The position numbers and the translations under genes are program-made. DNA of 64,000 nt. It comes from Chaunax sp. Z400 (Eukaryota; Chordata; Actinopteri; Lophiiformes; Chaunacidae). Position 1 is the first letter of the stretch. Each line of letters starts with the position of its first letter. Below the pieces are notes generated by a model that searched no databases, was not told the DNA's origin, and saw only the letters and a list, made by a program, of their open reading frames with translations. Below, in pieces: positions 21,963 through 34,149 of this stretch. The stretch covers positions 3,278,501 through 3,342,500 of the forward strand of contig CM075186.1 of assembly GCA_037577475.1 (NCBI GenBank). The letters run 5' to 3'.

Positions 21963-22040
21963 TTCATGTTCGAAAAGGAGTAGGAAGAAGGAGACATTTA
22001 TTTATTCCTACCCCTTTTTCATCCACTCAAAATAAATTAA
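21963..22040. repeat. Fragment of a fish LINE-3'UTR-like repeat
   Basis: TTCATGTTCGAAAAGGAGTAGG followed by AAGAAGGAGACATTTATTTATTCC and TACCCCTTTTTC matches a widespread fish repeat often found at LINE 3' ends. Recognised from memory, and limits are approximate. Confidence 0.4.
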
Positions 22041-24136
22041 TGTATTCTAACTCATAAACTGTCTCCCAATATAATATCTTCCCTATGTGATATACACCCA
22101 AATACACTCATCATGAAAGCAGAAATTCTTTTGTATATTTCTGCATGTTTCTCATCTAATTCCTCTGAATTTACGCCTTTAGGCCTCTAAAAATATTTAA
22201 GTCCAACAGGGGATTAGAAGTCCTTCTGTAGCTGACCTGCAAAACCCATAGACATACAATAGGCACCGAGACGATGATCCAGAGTCAACATGTATTGACA
22301 CTACGATTAGCTGATGATGTAAATATCCTCAAGAATGTCATCACACTGTCACGCCAAAGCAACATCAATGATCCATTGTGTGCCTGTGAGCTCCTGTTTA
22401 AATGATGTCATGACCTTGTGATGTTTATTGCCAATGATGATTATTATGCATTCAGTTAGTTTGTATATTCTGGCAGCTGAATGTCTTGCACAAGTTATTT
22501 TGTGCTGTAATTTTTTTACCATTATAAGGGCACCAGTGCATGTGATGGTTTGTGCTCTGCTGCTGCACACAGGTCAGCGTTTCCCTTTGCACAGCAGGTC
22601 AGGTCCGGGTGTATATCATAAAAAGCTGTGTTTCAGTTGCTACAATTTGTCCTATAAGACGTCTCCTGTGTTTGTTTCCTGTCAGACGCACAAAACAGGG
22701 ATTTTTATTTTACCAGATCAGCAGTATAAGAACTTTAACTGCCAATCATGTAAAACGTAAAAACGTTCTATGTTTTTTTTGTGTTGTTTTTTATGAGCGA
22801 GGCAACGGAAGCTGGTTGTTAAACCCTTCTGGCAAACAGGAGTCTTTTTTCTTTCTGGCTGAGGGAAAAGCCAAACAGAGACATTAAAAACAAACAGAGG
22901 AGCCACTAGTTGAACCGAGTGCAGGTTTCACTATTTGCTCATCCCGATCTGTGCCTATTTGAACAGGTGTCGCTGTCTGTGTGTGTCAATAGGTGTGCAC
23001 ATTAGATAAACTACAGCATATTACAGTTAAGGTCATATCCTGGGTCTCACTGTAACTCAATAGGCGTGGGTGCAGGGTCTCCCTCTCCTCTTTGCCTGTT
23101 GTTCTACTCTTTCCACTCCCTCCTCCTTTGTCCCCAGCCTCAGTTCATCACCTCATCCCCCTGAAGGGGGTTAACGGGGAAATTTCAGAAAAGATAATCC
23201 TCCTGTTTCGGCAGAAAGGCAGGAAGTGGTCAAAAACGAGGAGGAAGATGAGGAGAAGAGGAGGGTCTGCTGCAGTTCAGAGCAACAGATAATGTTTTCC
23301 ATCTGGTGCCACCTATGATGAAACAACTTCATCATGTGGAATGTAAGATGTAGGTAATTATTAGTCTCTGAAGGCTCAAAGGAATATTTTTGCATAAAGT
23401 AGCCCAAAGCCAGAATTTAGTTCTCGTCAGAAAGAGCATCTAGAACCCTGGAGGACGTTTCAGTTTCATCTAGAACTAGAATTACCAGAAGAGGAGAGCG
23501 ACTTTTCAGAACTATTACACTGCAAGGGAACTTTTAAATGAGCCAAGAAACAGTGTTGAACAGATACACGAACAGTTAAACCGCATGGCAGCAAACAGCG
23601 AACCAAAACAATCAGCATGGCAAGACAGCGCAGAGGTAAGGAAGAAAACGGGTGAACTGACCCTTTAAATGAATAAACAAATGTGAAAATACTACAATTT
23701 GTTTCCTCTTCGTAGGTTTGTTTTATGTTTTGTCGTGAACACTCATCGCATCAGGAGCAGATGATTGATATCAGATAAATAGTCCGTATTAGTTTGATAA
23801 ATCGACACACTAACAGCGATCAGAGCGCCGATATACTTCCACAAAAGGACAAACGTATGAATACAAGCACACAGTTCAGCAGTAAACTGTGAGCATGCCT
23901 TTGTTTGCTGGAAAATCAGCAGCCCCAGCTGGAAGAGCTCCTTCCTCAATATGAACAGGAAGCTCATCCTCCAGGAAGCTATCAACAGGTTACAGGATCG
24001 TGTTGGAAATGCACTAAAGGGACACACAAAGACTTTAAACTGTGCTGCTGTTCCCTCAATGTGAATGAGATGGAAGTGAAGGTGGAAACGGGCTGTTTAA
24101 TGTTTGTTTGTGACTCTCTCACTCCTGCCTTTGTGC
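22041..24136. other. Non-coding stretch, no gene seen
   Basis: Short overlapping open frames (111 codons or fewer) at 22.4-22.9 kb and 23.7-24.0 kb have no domains. A CT-rich patch is at 23070-23140. Nothing else supported. Confidence 0.5.
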
Positions 24137-24168
24137 AAAAAAACAAAAAAACAAAAAAACAAAAAAGG
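24137..24168. repeat. (AAAAAAAC)4 microsatellite
   Basis: Four 8-base units of A7C, the last imperfect. Seen directly. Confidence 0.9.
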
Positions 24169-24488
24169 TTTTGCAACCAAGTTTGTTTGGGTGTTGCTTT
24201 GGTTCCATTTGTATGGAAACAGATTGAGGCCTTCAGGGAACATTTTTGCAAAGTGAGGTCATTTTGGATGATTCAAGGAGTCACTTTTGTGTTCAGTTCT
24301 ACCCGAATGACCCAGAATGACTCTCCATCAGGATCATATTGTGTTTTGTTCAGTGTATTTCAAAAGTTGAAATGAGGACTTTTCATCGATGCCATTGCTA
24401 AAAAAAAGTTGAGTTTGACGGTTGAGGTTTTAAGACTGTGTGGTGAAATACTCAAACCAGAACATATGAGAAGGTAGACTTTGATTCA
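24169..24488. other. Non-coding stretch, no gene seen
   Basis: The tail of a 156-codon frame (23905-24375) contains the A7C array and no domain. The rest is unassigned. Confidence 0.5.
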
Positions 24489-24665
24489 TGGAGCCCCTAA
24501 AGAGACATGAGCAAAAAATAAATAAATTTCATGCGCAGGAGAATCTGTCTGGTGAGCACGAGAAAGTTTCCCGTGCTCACGAGAAAGTACAGTATAGCGT
24601 GAACAGGCGAGCACCCAGTGCATTATGGTCCACGAGATTTCCGTGTGGAAATGACAGTAGGAGTT
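24489..24665 (+). mobile_element. Left part of a MITE-like repeat with a GTGAGCACG palindrome
   Basis: The fragment begins near TGGAGCCCCTAAAGAGACATG. It has AAAAAATAAATAAATTTCATG and then a near-perfect 29-base palindrome at 24552-24580 (GTGAGCACG...CGTGCTCAC, 13 of 14 pairs), followed by CACGAGAAAGTAC. Repeats with GGAGCCCCTAAAG ends and GCACGAGAAAGT modules are common in fish. The matching right end was not found before the hAT element at 24842. Confidence 0.5.
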
Positions 24666-24841
24666 AGTCGAGCTTTACTTTAACCTTGGACTTCATTATA
24701 AGGACATTACTAAGTCCATCGCAGCAGAGCGAGGAGGCGTCTGGTTCTTCTAGAATTAAACAAACATTTAAATAGTCTTTATACTCCGGAGAAAGATTCA
24801 AAAATTGATAGCTTAGCTCTCAACTGACTGTCATGTAAATT

Positions 24842-25320
24842 CAGGGGCGGATCCAGGGGCGGGGCCAGAGGGGCACTGACCCCAGCTGAAATCTGATTGG
24901 CCCCTGAAATGTCCCTGTCCTGTCACTTGTCAGTCTTTTTTTTCTGTTTGTTTACAACTTGAATACGTGACTGTGTCAAGTTTTTCTCCTCTAAACTGTT
25001 GTTGCACATAACTGTACATAATTGGAAAAAAGTGTCTTATGTTTTATATTTATTTATGCATCCTAGTTTAAAATTCAATAATTGCTAAACTTTTTTGATG
25101 TACAAAATGTGCTTGAAAAAGGCACAATTTACATAATATATTCAATTATGTGTGTCTTTACTAAAAGCTATGGAGCCAACAGCAAACAATGAATGACTGG
25201 TGAAATATTCTGTGTATACATCTTACTGAATGAGGAAATGTGCATGAATGTTGGACATATAGTTGGCCCCTTTGTAAAAAATGTGGCCCCTGATTTAGAA
25301 AAGTTCTAGATCCACCACTG
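24842..25320 (+). mobile_element. Complete non-autonomous hAT-type element (MITE), 479 bp
   Basis: The ends are CAGGGGCGGATCCAG and, inverted, CAGTGGTGGATCTAG, giving a 15-base terminal inverted repeat with 12 matches. Perfect 8-base direct repeats TGTAAATT flank it (24834-24841 and 25321-25328). An 8-bp duplication with CAG(G/T)G ends is the hallmark of the hAT superfamily. Subterminal GAGGGGCAC and GTGGCCCC motifs mirror each other. The interior is AT-rich and has no transposase, so the copy depended on a transposase supplied in trans. The perfect duplication suggests a fairly recent or well-preserved insertion, although the inverted repeats have diverged. Confidence 0.88.
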
Positions 25321-25328
25321 TGTAAATT

Positions 25329-26369
25329 GAGTGGTAATTAATAGAGAATGAGATTAAGCTCTTGCTTAGAGGTAGTCACTGTATTTAAAGATTTGTCAAT
25401 GTGAGGCCAAGAAAAACAACAACAAGATGTGTGTAGGAAGAGGAGGATGGTGTTAAATTATTGGGATTTTTCTTTTGGAATCCATGTTTCTCATTTTGTA
25501 CGTCACCCTTCTTTTAAATGTTACATGAATACAACAACAACAACTCTCTCAACAAGTAGCACCAGTTTATGTAAGTGGGAGGGAGAAGAAGATGCAGGAG
25601 GAGAAAACCCAGTGCTTCCAGGGAGGAAGTGAAGGATGTGGTCGGGAGGGTTCCCCTTTGTGTGGCTTTTTCACCGCTTCCTGCCGACCCGGCCGCTTCG
25701 CTCACCACATCTCCGCTGCTGGAAAAACATAAACAGCTTAAGTCTCCGCACTGGGCGAGCACAAGCCAAAACATTTCAGTCACCGGTGGAGATGAGAGGC
25801 ACCGTGACACGTGTCACATGAACACGCTTTACCACGCAACACGCAAGAGTTACACGGGTCTAAGAGAGCACACTCCAACCAACTAAAACTGAAACAGGAC
25901 ACGTCAGGGATGATTTAGGGCAAACCCTAAGTTAATAGATACAATACATAACATAATATGCTGTCTTAGATTTTATATATTATATTAGATTCTCTCATTA
26001 GTAGGCAAATGTCACTTATATAGACGTCTTCATGTTTTCACCAATATGTTAAGAATGCAAACATATCACATACCACCGTATATGACTTGTTAAGAACAAC
26101 TAATTCACGTTTGAAACAGTATTTGTCAATATAATTATATTTATAAGAAGTGTATTCCAGGCAATATGCAGCACCGCTTGGTTTTAAAATGACAAATAAT
26201 TGCAAAGATGCAAACAGACCACCTGTGACTGCAAAGACAGAAGCAATACAAAAATGTACATGTGTAAAGAGACACACACACACATAAAGGTCATACAGCA
26301 GACAAGCGGCATCTGTTTTCATAGCTGCAGCTGTCCCGGTTGGATGTAACAGCCATATCCACATACACA

Positions 26370-26372
<3 letters not shown>
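25329..26372. other. Non-coding stretch, no gene seen
   Basis: The overlapping frames at 25429-25886 on both strands are free of known domains. AT-rich DNA at 25930-26030. Nothing supported. Confidence 0.5.

Positions 26373-26420
<48 letters not shown>
26373..26420. repeat. (CA)24 microsatellite
   Basis: Alternating AC for about 48 bases, 90 bases upstream of a second, longer CA array. Confidence 0.97.
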
Positions 26421-26422
<2 letters not shown>

Positions 26423-26509
26423 AATGTCCCAGCAGACAGGCTGTGTTTGGCTGTACAGCTGGATATCCTTAAGAGGTGAAGAAAGACACGAGGAAAATAC
26501 GTTGCTAAT

Positions 26510-26510
<1 letters not shown>

Positions 26511-26605
<95 letters not shown>
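26511..26605. repeat. (CA)47 microsatellite
   Basis: An uninterrupted CA array of 95 bases, the longest perfect one in the window. The 190-, 145- and 125-codon open frames across 26038-26801 are Cys-Val or His-Thr translations of this array and the preceding one. Confidence 0.98.
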
Positions 26606-26606
<1 letters not shown>

Positions 26607-29305
26607 ACAATTAACCTCCTGACCCCTGAGAGAGACCACCAAAGTGGACATGTACAATCAGACACAGACACATGTATAAGTGGACACAAACACACACGGC
26701 AGTCCTGGGATGAAGCAACACAACTCAATCTGTCCTCAAGTCAGATGGACACGGGGATCATCCGGCCGCTCACTCTCCGGTGTCCGCCTCCCCTCCGATG
26801 ACCTCACAGACTTGAGAATCTGGGATTGGTGGAGGAGACACTCCTTCTGTTTGTCCTCAGTCAGGGTGAGACGCTCCTCTAGCACTGAAACAGTCTGTGT
26901 GTTTAAAGAGGTCCAGTCCATGTCTGTCAGCATTCATGAAGAATAACACGAGATATGCTGTATAGATTTGTGGCAGTTCTCTTTGAAGAGCTGTGCTCAG
27001 GTCGGGCATGAATTTTGACTGCATCAAATGCTTTGTATTCCAGGAGAAATCCACTCTATAAGTCAACTTTATAACATCCTGACATTCAGTTGAGGACATG
27101 CCATTGAAAACAATGGGCTATCAAAATAATACCCCGTTAAAGGCGGCTCTAACCTGCTTCAACACCCTGCTGGAAGGAAGTAATTAGTGAGAGAGGGCTA
27201 GAAAAGGTGAAATCCTCCTGCTTGCTGACTTTGTAAACTGCAGTTGAGACATTTGAAAGAGAATAAATGCCTCAAAATATTGATTCTTTGAGTTTTTTGG
27301 TACAAACAAATGAAGTTTGTGAGACTGAGGCTGGAGCACTGCAGAATGAATGAACTTTAAGTTTCAGTGGAAGTATTAGTGCTAAAAGCTCCCTGACACG
27401 GGACAGTGAGTCGTCTGTGGCCCTGATTTTGGTGGTGCATCTCGCGCTGCTGGCACTAGCAGGCCCTTGTCTACGGCTCGTTTGCGATTGAGCATGTTGA
27501 ATCTGCAGTGGAGCCCATTATTCACTAATTGGTTGTTCAGCAAAAAGTGAATGAGTGCATGAGAGGAGAAACAGAAGTGAGGAACTCAAGCAAACTACAG
27601 TCGAGAGGACTCACACAGAAGGCTCTTCTCATCGTTTTTCATCAATCAGTCCAACACAAATATGTTAACAACGAAACGACAGGGTCATCTGAACACCACC
27701 TACAACAGGCTAAAGGCTTATACTTCCTCTCTGCACAGAAATAAGTCTGCCTAGTGTTAATTAGTCTGGCTGGTATGGAATCGTGATACATTATGCATTA
27801 CACAATTAGGCGACATCCTTCCTGTCTCATTGTCCTGTCAGTAGAGTAGGCCTCCATCCAGAGTGAAGCTGGTGAACGACTCTCGCTGCTGCATCGCTCA
27901 ATGAACAACAGACTCTTTGACTGATCTACTAACTACAGACAAGTTCACAAGATTATTTTGCTCTAAGGCAGGGAGACCTATGGCCACACAGCCAATCAGA
28001 AACACTCTTGAAAGTGTTCATGACTAAGTGATTTTCATTGTCATGGGTAAAGCAAAGGCTGTGGTAAAGGAGAATGAATAAAGACAGACCATAACCCACA
28101 GTTTCCCCATTCAGCTTTCATTCTGGTGCATTTCACACATGTGGGACAGTAGCTTTACAGTACAGGCCCAGTAATGAACTGGTCTGGTGGGGACAAGCTG
28201 TAAAACTGTTGTACCTCATGGACACCAATAGCAAAATTTGAGAGTTTGCCATTTAAAACAGTGACTTTCTAAAACGTAGAAGACATATGTTCCAGCTCTG
28301 ACGGACAAATCCTAAAGTTTCACAAACTGAATGCGAGTATATTCATCTATTGATGAATTTGCAGTAAAAGTCAGCTGTTGTAGAACAGATACATCATTTG
28401 TTCGTAGAGCCACCTGAAGTCTTTAGCTAACTCACTAGCATTGTTGTTTTTTTTTATTCCATTTTGAGTACGGAGTGCAAGAAAAAAATATTTCAATTTG
28501 TGTTTTGTAATAACAATCATAAACTGTTCCGTCTATAAAATGTTAGAAAGTAGATAAAATGACTCTCTGCATGGTGATGTCTTCAGTTTGCTTGTTTTGT
28601 CGAATCAATAGTCAAAAAAAAGAAGAAAAAAATTCAAAATAATTTTAAAAAGAGAAAAGCAACATCTTTTTTTCTTTTTTTTGGCTGTCTGTATCAACAT
28701 TTCTTCTGTTTGTATGCAGTGTTGTTTTATGTGTAATTCACGACGTGTGCTGCTGCCTTCTTGGCCAGGTGACCCTTTTATAAAAGACCCAGGTGACCCC
28801 CCGACACAACCAGGAGAGCTGTTCCAAGATCAGTCCACTCAGACTCCACAGACTCCACTCTTTTACTTAAGATAATAGTGGGGTCTTATGCAAAAGGAGG
28901 AAGGGAGCAGGTGGTGTACGGAGCGCTGTGAGCCCAACAGGGGAAATAAACGAGGGATGTGCCGAGAGGATGGAGGAGGAAGGAACAGGAGAGTGAAGAG
29001 GAGGAGGGTGTCATACATTCCTGGCCTAATGCATGGAGCAATCGATTCCGGCTCACTTCCTGCGTACTGTCTTCACTTCAAAGAGGGCGTGGAGGGAGGC
29101 AGGAGAGGAAGGAAGGATGGAGGCAGGAGAGGAGGTGTGTATATGTGTGTGTGTAAAGAAAGGAGGAGGGAGGGTTGCTCCTAACTTCAGAGTCGACGTG
29201 AACAAAGCTATCAGTGTGTGGAGAGTGAGTGTGTCTTGCTATATCGATGCTTCTCTCATTATTTTCCCCTCCACCCCCCCCTCCTCATTGGCCACATCTG
29301 GCCAA
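26606..29305. other. Non-coding stretch, no gene seen
   Basis: CCATTGAAAACAATGGG at 27101-27117 is a small palindrome often seen in fish MITE-like repeats. An A/T-rich patch covers 28440-28680. Purine-rich DNA (GGAGGAAGG-type) covers 28890-29170. Open frames are 98 codons or fewer and low in complexity. Confidence 0.45.
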
Positions 29306-29337
29306 CATCTGCTGAGCTCATTTACGCTCAGCAGATG
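29306..29337. other. Perfect 12-bp inverted repeat (hairpin)
   Basis: CATCTGCTGAGC (29306-29317) and GCTCAGCAGATG (29326-29337) are perfect reverse complements around the 8-base loop TCATTTAC. Each arm carries a CATCTG/CAGATG E-box. Structure seen directly; function unknown. Confidence 0.6.
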
Positions 29338-31942
29338 GAGACCTCCATCCCTCTGTACCTCCCTCTGTCAGGAAGTTTGGATGCAATCAAAAATTTAACA
29401 GGCAGGGTATACCTCGGCTGGCCTGGGTGTCAAATCCATGCACACACATGCCGTAAAATATAACACTATGTAAGTAATGGTGAGTATTCAAAGGAAGCGA
29501 CACAGGATTACAGCTAAAATACTGAGAAATATGCAACAAACTGAATGAAAAAACCCCCCACATCATCCCTCATGTAACAACATATTCACAAAGTAAAAGC
29601 ACGTAGCAGGGCTCATTGGTAGTTAAATACAGAAGAACATGCAGATCTAGAGTGATACCAGATTAAAGCCCCATTCAAACTAGACAGAAGCTCCTCCAGG
29701 ATACTGTGCCTGGAATGCAAAAAACAATCGTAAGAGGTGGAGAGGAGATCAACGATAAAACATCCGAGGCACATGTAGCTAAAAGCCTGATATCTAACAA
29801 CAATAACTATATTCTAAAAGAATTCTCACAGGTATGAGGTTCATTTCTGAGATAAAAATCATCTCCGCTAAGCTGTGTGGAACGTCAGGGGCCAGGAGAC
29901 TAAGGGCTGCTGCAGCCGCGGTCGGTGCTGGAGGGAATGTGGTGATGCGTGCTGCCAGTCAGGGTTTTTGTGCAATGTGCAATGTGAGATGAGTGCGTGA
30001 CGAGTGGGTGGTTAAACCAGGGTGGCAGAGCAAGAAACTCTAGTCACTGTGATAATAAAGGAGCAGTGAGAAAGACATGACCTGAAAGATAATGGTGAGG
30101 CAACAATGTCCACATTGTCTCTGTGTGGTGCTGGGAACGAAGGCCTGATATTTATTCTACAGGAGACGGGGGGGCTTGATGCATAGCGATTACCAGTGTT
30201 CTAAACAATAGGAATGCTTAGTGCACACTGGTTACAAATTACTACTGTTGATGCAATGCCTCCAGATTTTGCTGCAGTTTTTTGTCTTTGTTTTGAAGTG
30301 TTACTGCACGGCTCCAAATCAGATATAAAAAGAGAGGTGCTAAGTGGTCGGTGATAATCTCACAGGGAAACATCATCTGAAGAGCAGACTTAAAGTGTTA
30401 ACAGCAATCAAAACAGATCATATCCTCCCTTCCATTTGTGATTCAAATCACAGATGTCTCATCAAAAATATGATTAGCATGAGCTCCAGAATTAGCTTTG
30501 CTCTTTTTTTTGACCCATACATAAAAAAAAGATGTTTGATCTTAATTGAAGGGTCTCTCTGATGCTCTGCCTCCCCCTCACACTTCCTCACTCTACCTGC
30601 AGCCACATACTCGTGTGAGGCTCAAATGACTCACTAACGACTTAGCATTGAAAATCTTCCTCATGAAGTGAGCAACAACCTTCCACAGCTGAAGACTACA
30701 CACTAATCTTTTCACAGATGTCTGTGTCATTTAAAAAGCAACCCTTTTATTAAAATAAATCAGTGGATGTGACCCTTATGAGCATAAGTCTTCTTGCTGC
30801 TGGTCAGGTTTGCTTTGTGAGTCCATACAAAACGGCTAAAATCTAAATTGTGAATATAATGAAGGGGAGTGAGCACAACTCCTGATGTGGTCTGTCACAC
30901 TGCTCAGAGAATTCTGTCACACAGATGGGATCTAAAGCGTCGTGATGTTCATTCCCACTGAGCTGTCTGCCTTCATTACGCCAAACACTGCCTGTGTTTA
31001 CGTGCTGAGCATAATGGGACGAATACAGAAGCACTGCTTAAGGTGAAAGCGTGACCTCACAAATTCTATACAGTGAAATAACCTATGTGACGGATGCATT
31101 TAAATGGAAATGAATGAATGAAACATTGTAATTGTTATCCTGCCCATTTCTTATGGTCCATCAATCAAAAGCACAAACTCACACGAGCAGAAATGCACAA
31201 ACACACGTCTCTTTTCATCTCCTCACAGTTGAATAGGTAATGTTAAGTAAGTTGTGAGCTCTTTCAGCGGGGTAGCGTAGCAATCAGCTAATCAAACAGG
31301 TCTGCGGGTGGCTGTCGCTCGATGTGGCGCACACACAGGAAATGGACTATTAGCATCTGTCAGCCTCCATCCGTTAAAAGAGTGGTAAATAAACCACAGC
31401 TTTACTTCCTCCTGAGCCTTTTTATCCAGCGTGCCATGCTGATGGCAGAGCAGCAAGGCTGTATCTGGGAGGATGAATGGTGAGAGAGCAAAGAGAATAA
31501 AATGAGAAAAAAAAATCACCTCACTATGTGAGGGAATCTTGATTCAGTTGATTCTGATGTTGGTGATTGAACACTGATACTGATACTGGCCTATTTTTCA
31601 TATGCTGGATATGATTTCATTTGATTTCACACTATATTGCATATTTTATACAATGTCTTGACAATAAATAGTGACAAAACATACTAGACACAGAATATTG
31701 GATGAGCCTTTGAAACCTTTATTTGTCTAACTCTAGTGTGAACCTATCAGGTGACCTTTCCTGTAATAGATGGTTGGTGTGGGACTGGAATCGGTCGAGC
31801 ATTTCCTGGTCACATGATGTTATCTGATGTCATTAATAAAGAAGGCTCCACGAGGGAGGAAATCCTTGTTAACAATCAAAGGAGGCATTAGCTGTATACT
31901 TGACCCTCCGCTCTGGTTTCACTTTTCTTTTTTTGCAGACCA
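29338..31942. other. Non-coding stretch, no gene seen
   Basis: A 24-base imperfect palindrome is at 30433-30456 (CATTTGTGATT...AATCACAGATG). Open frames are 75 codons or fewer beyond 29.5 kb, with no domains. Nothing else supported. Confidence 0.5.
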
Positions 31943-31961
31943 AACACACACACACACACAC
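31943..31961. repeat. Short (CA)n microsatellite
   Basis: About nine AC repeats. Confidence 0.9.
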
Positions 31962-32502
31962 TCACAAATTACTGACTGAACAACTACCACCACATGGTCA
32001 AATACAACGCACACAGCTGGAGTCACTCTCCAGAATCCTTCCCTTGATAATTAGCAGCAGTCAGGGCTCTGCTCCTCTCAACATGCAGTCACAAAGAGGT
32101 GACGCTCTTGATCTTGGTCAGACTCCAAGTTGGTGTTCAGACTGAAAATGGTTCTGTATTTTTTTTAAAAGAGTCTGTGCTGGTGTGGGCGACTGTTTCC
32201 CTGACCCAAGGAGGCTGGCTTGACTAATGCTTTGATTTGTGTCAAAGCTTTATCTGAAAACCAAAATTTTATTTGTTAACATTTTGTCATCAGCTTCACA
32301 ATGATGTTCAATAAGTATATTCAAAAAGTCACTTTGTCAATGCAACAGCGCTGCATGAACTGATTAGAAAAAATCTGTTGTCAGGTCTGCAGAAGTGGCA
32401 ACAACAGGTTTCGACTGTAATTGGCCTTTGACAAAAGCAGTGCCCTCATTCAGATGAATGGGGCCTCTTCACTGATGCAGGTGCGCTAAGAGTCCCTGTA
32501 GG
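31962..32502. other. Non-coding stretch, no gene seen
   Basis: Unique sequence. No coding or repeat signature recognised. Confidence 0.5.
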
Positions 32503-32523
32503 AAAAAAAAAAAAAAAAAAAAA
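32503..32523. repeat. Poly(A) tract, 21 bases
   Basis: A run of 21 A, 11 bases before the MITE at 32535. It may be a retroelement tail remnant or a slippage tract. No SINE body precedes it. Confidence 0.85.
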
Positions 32524-32534
32524 GTCAAGAAAGA

Positions 32535-32815
32535 TAAAAGTCCAGTATGTAGGATTTAGTGGCATCTAGTGGTGTGGTTGCCGACTGCACCCAACTGAAC
32601 ATCCCTCGTCTTAGCCACCCCTCTGGAAGCCACTAAAACTGTGAAGAACATGAAGCGGTTCTTTCCAGAATGAGTGTCTGCTTCGTCCATTCTGGGCCTT
32701 GAAACGTGGAAACCATGGAAACGGAGAAGCTTCACTCCGGATATAGAAGGATAATTCTAAGGGGAACTTTTCAGGTAAAATAAAACATAATTAAAACCAA
32801 CACACTGGACCTTTA
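32535..32815 (+). mobile_element. Complete MITE with AGTCCAGTATGT / ACACACTGGACCT ends, 281 bp
   Basis: The left end TAAAAGTCCAGTATGT and the reverse complement of the right end, TAAAGGTCCAGTGTGT, match at 14 of 16 bases. The left end is followed by AGGATTTAGTGGCATCTAGTGG, and the interior has GTCCATTCTGGGCC and GGATATAGAAGGATAATTCTAAG. The combination matches an abundant fish non-autonomous DNA transposon recognised from memory. The right flank reads TTTAAA, so a TTAA- or TWA-type target site is possible, but the duplication is not clean. No coding capacity. Confidence 0.75.
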
Positions 32816-34106
32816 AACCACACTAAACTTTTGCATAAAAACAAAAAAAAAATTGCAATGTCATCCAGGAAAACTGCATTGGCCACTGAAATTAGCACAT
32901 TCCTGGTAGATTACTTACTATTTATTCATGGTTCAGAGTTAGAAAATGCTGTTTCGCTATAATAAATATGGCATACAAGCTTCAAACCCATGATAGCTGA
33001 AATCCATGCCTCTACTTAATGCACGACATAATCATGGTAGCACTTCTATTAGTATTAGAGGTGCAAGAAGCAGGAGTTGGAGCAATAGCTTACATATAAT
33101 AATACACATGTTGGTAGCAGAAACAGTGACAGGAGGTAAGAAGCACTAAAGAGGTACCAATAGCAGTAGCATTAGTGGACTACAGGCTAGAATAGCTACT
33201 AAAATAGAAAATCAAATTTGAACTCTCTTGAAAAAGTAACCTGTGTCCTGTGTGGTTAAGTACAGACGCACACAATATCCTCTCCATCTGTTGTTTAATC
33301 TTTAAAAAAGAAGTCAGGTGAAAGGTGGAACAAGAGATCTAAAGCGTGCAAAGCCCTGTTTCCTGTCGGTAAGACGCCACAACAGAGGATTCATGCTCCA
33401 TTCATCTCTGTCACACCTGATTGTCATGTACCCAGGTGTTCCATCACAGCAGCATGAGGACGTTCTCACCCACATACGGAAAAGGAATGACACGACAAAG
33501 CGTAACAGACACACACACAGTCACATGGACACATGCACAAACACAAGTCATGTAATTATGATGTAGCTGGAACCACTGATCTAACTGTCCTAACAGGCTC
33601 TTAGCCAGAGGTGCGGCATCATTGATGTGTTTTTTTAAAAAGCCGGAGCTGAAAGATAAGCAGGAAGCCTAAAGGAGTTTCATGTGGTTTTGAGGAAGTG
33701 GATACATCCTCTTTATTTCTCATCCACCCTCCTGCCTTCACTCTCCCCTATCTATCTATCTGGCTGTCTGTCTCCGACATCCGCACAGCACCCCCACCCA
33801 ACGGGCTAAGAAGAAAATATCCTGCTCGGCGACGAGCTGCCATTAAACGCAGTGTGTTTTCGGACCGCATCACACACATGTGAATGAGGACAGTAAACGG
33901 CTCAACCACAGGCAATAAAAACAACCAGCACAGTCCTCCAATGGCTCAATGGAAACTGAACTGGATCTCTCATTGGTGCACACACATGCATGCACGCAAT
34001 ACACACTGTAATACACGGAAACATGCATCATTACACAGTCGCACGCATTGTGACACATACTGTAGACCTGCAGCAACAAAATCACACTCATTAGAACAAG
34101 AACACA

Positions 34107-34110
<4 letters not shown>
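32816..34110. other. Non-coding stretch, no gene seen
   Basis: Pyrimidine-rich patches and a TATCTATCTATCTGG stretch near 33750. The opposed frames at 33314-33566 lack domains. Frames at 33884-34321 depend on the following GT array. Confidence 0.5.

Positions 34111-34149
<39 letters not shown>

Noticed and set aside
26038..26801. Open frames of 190, 145 and 125 codons
   Set aside because: They are poly(Cys-Val) or poly(His-Thr) translations of the CA arrays. The same holds for frames at 6660-6908, 33884-34321, 48417-49121 and 49301-49501.
27101..27117. CCATTGAAAACAATGGG palindrome as a separate mobile element
   Set aside because: Only 17 bases are recognisable. No ends or target duplication support an element call.
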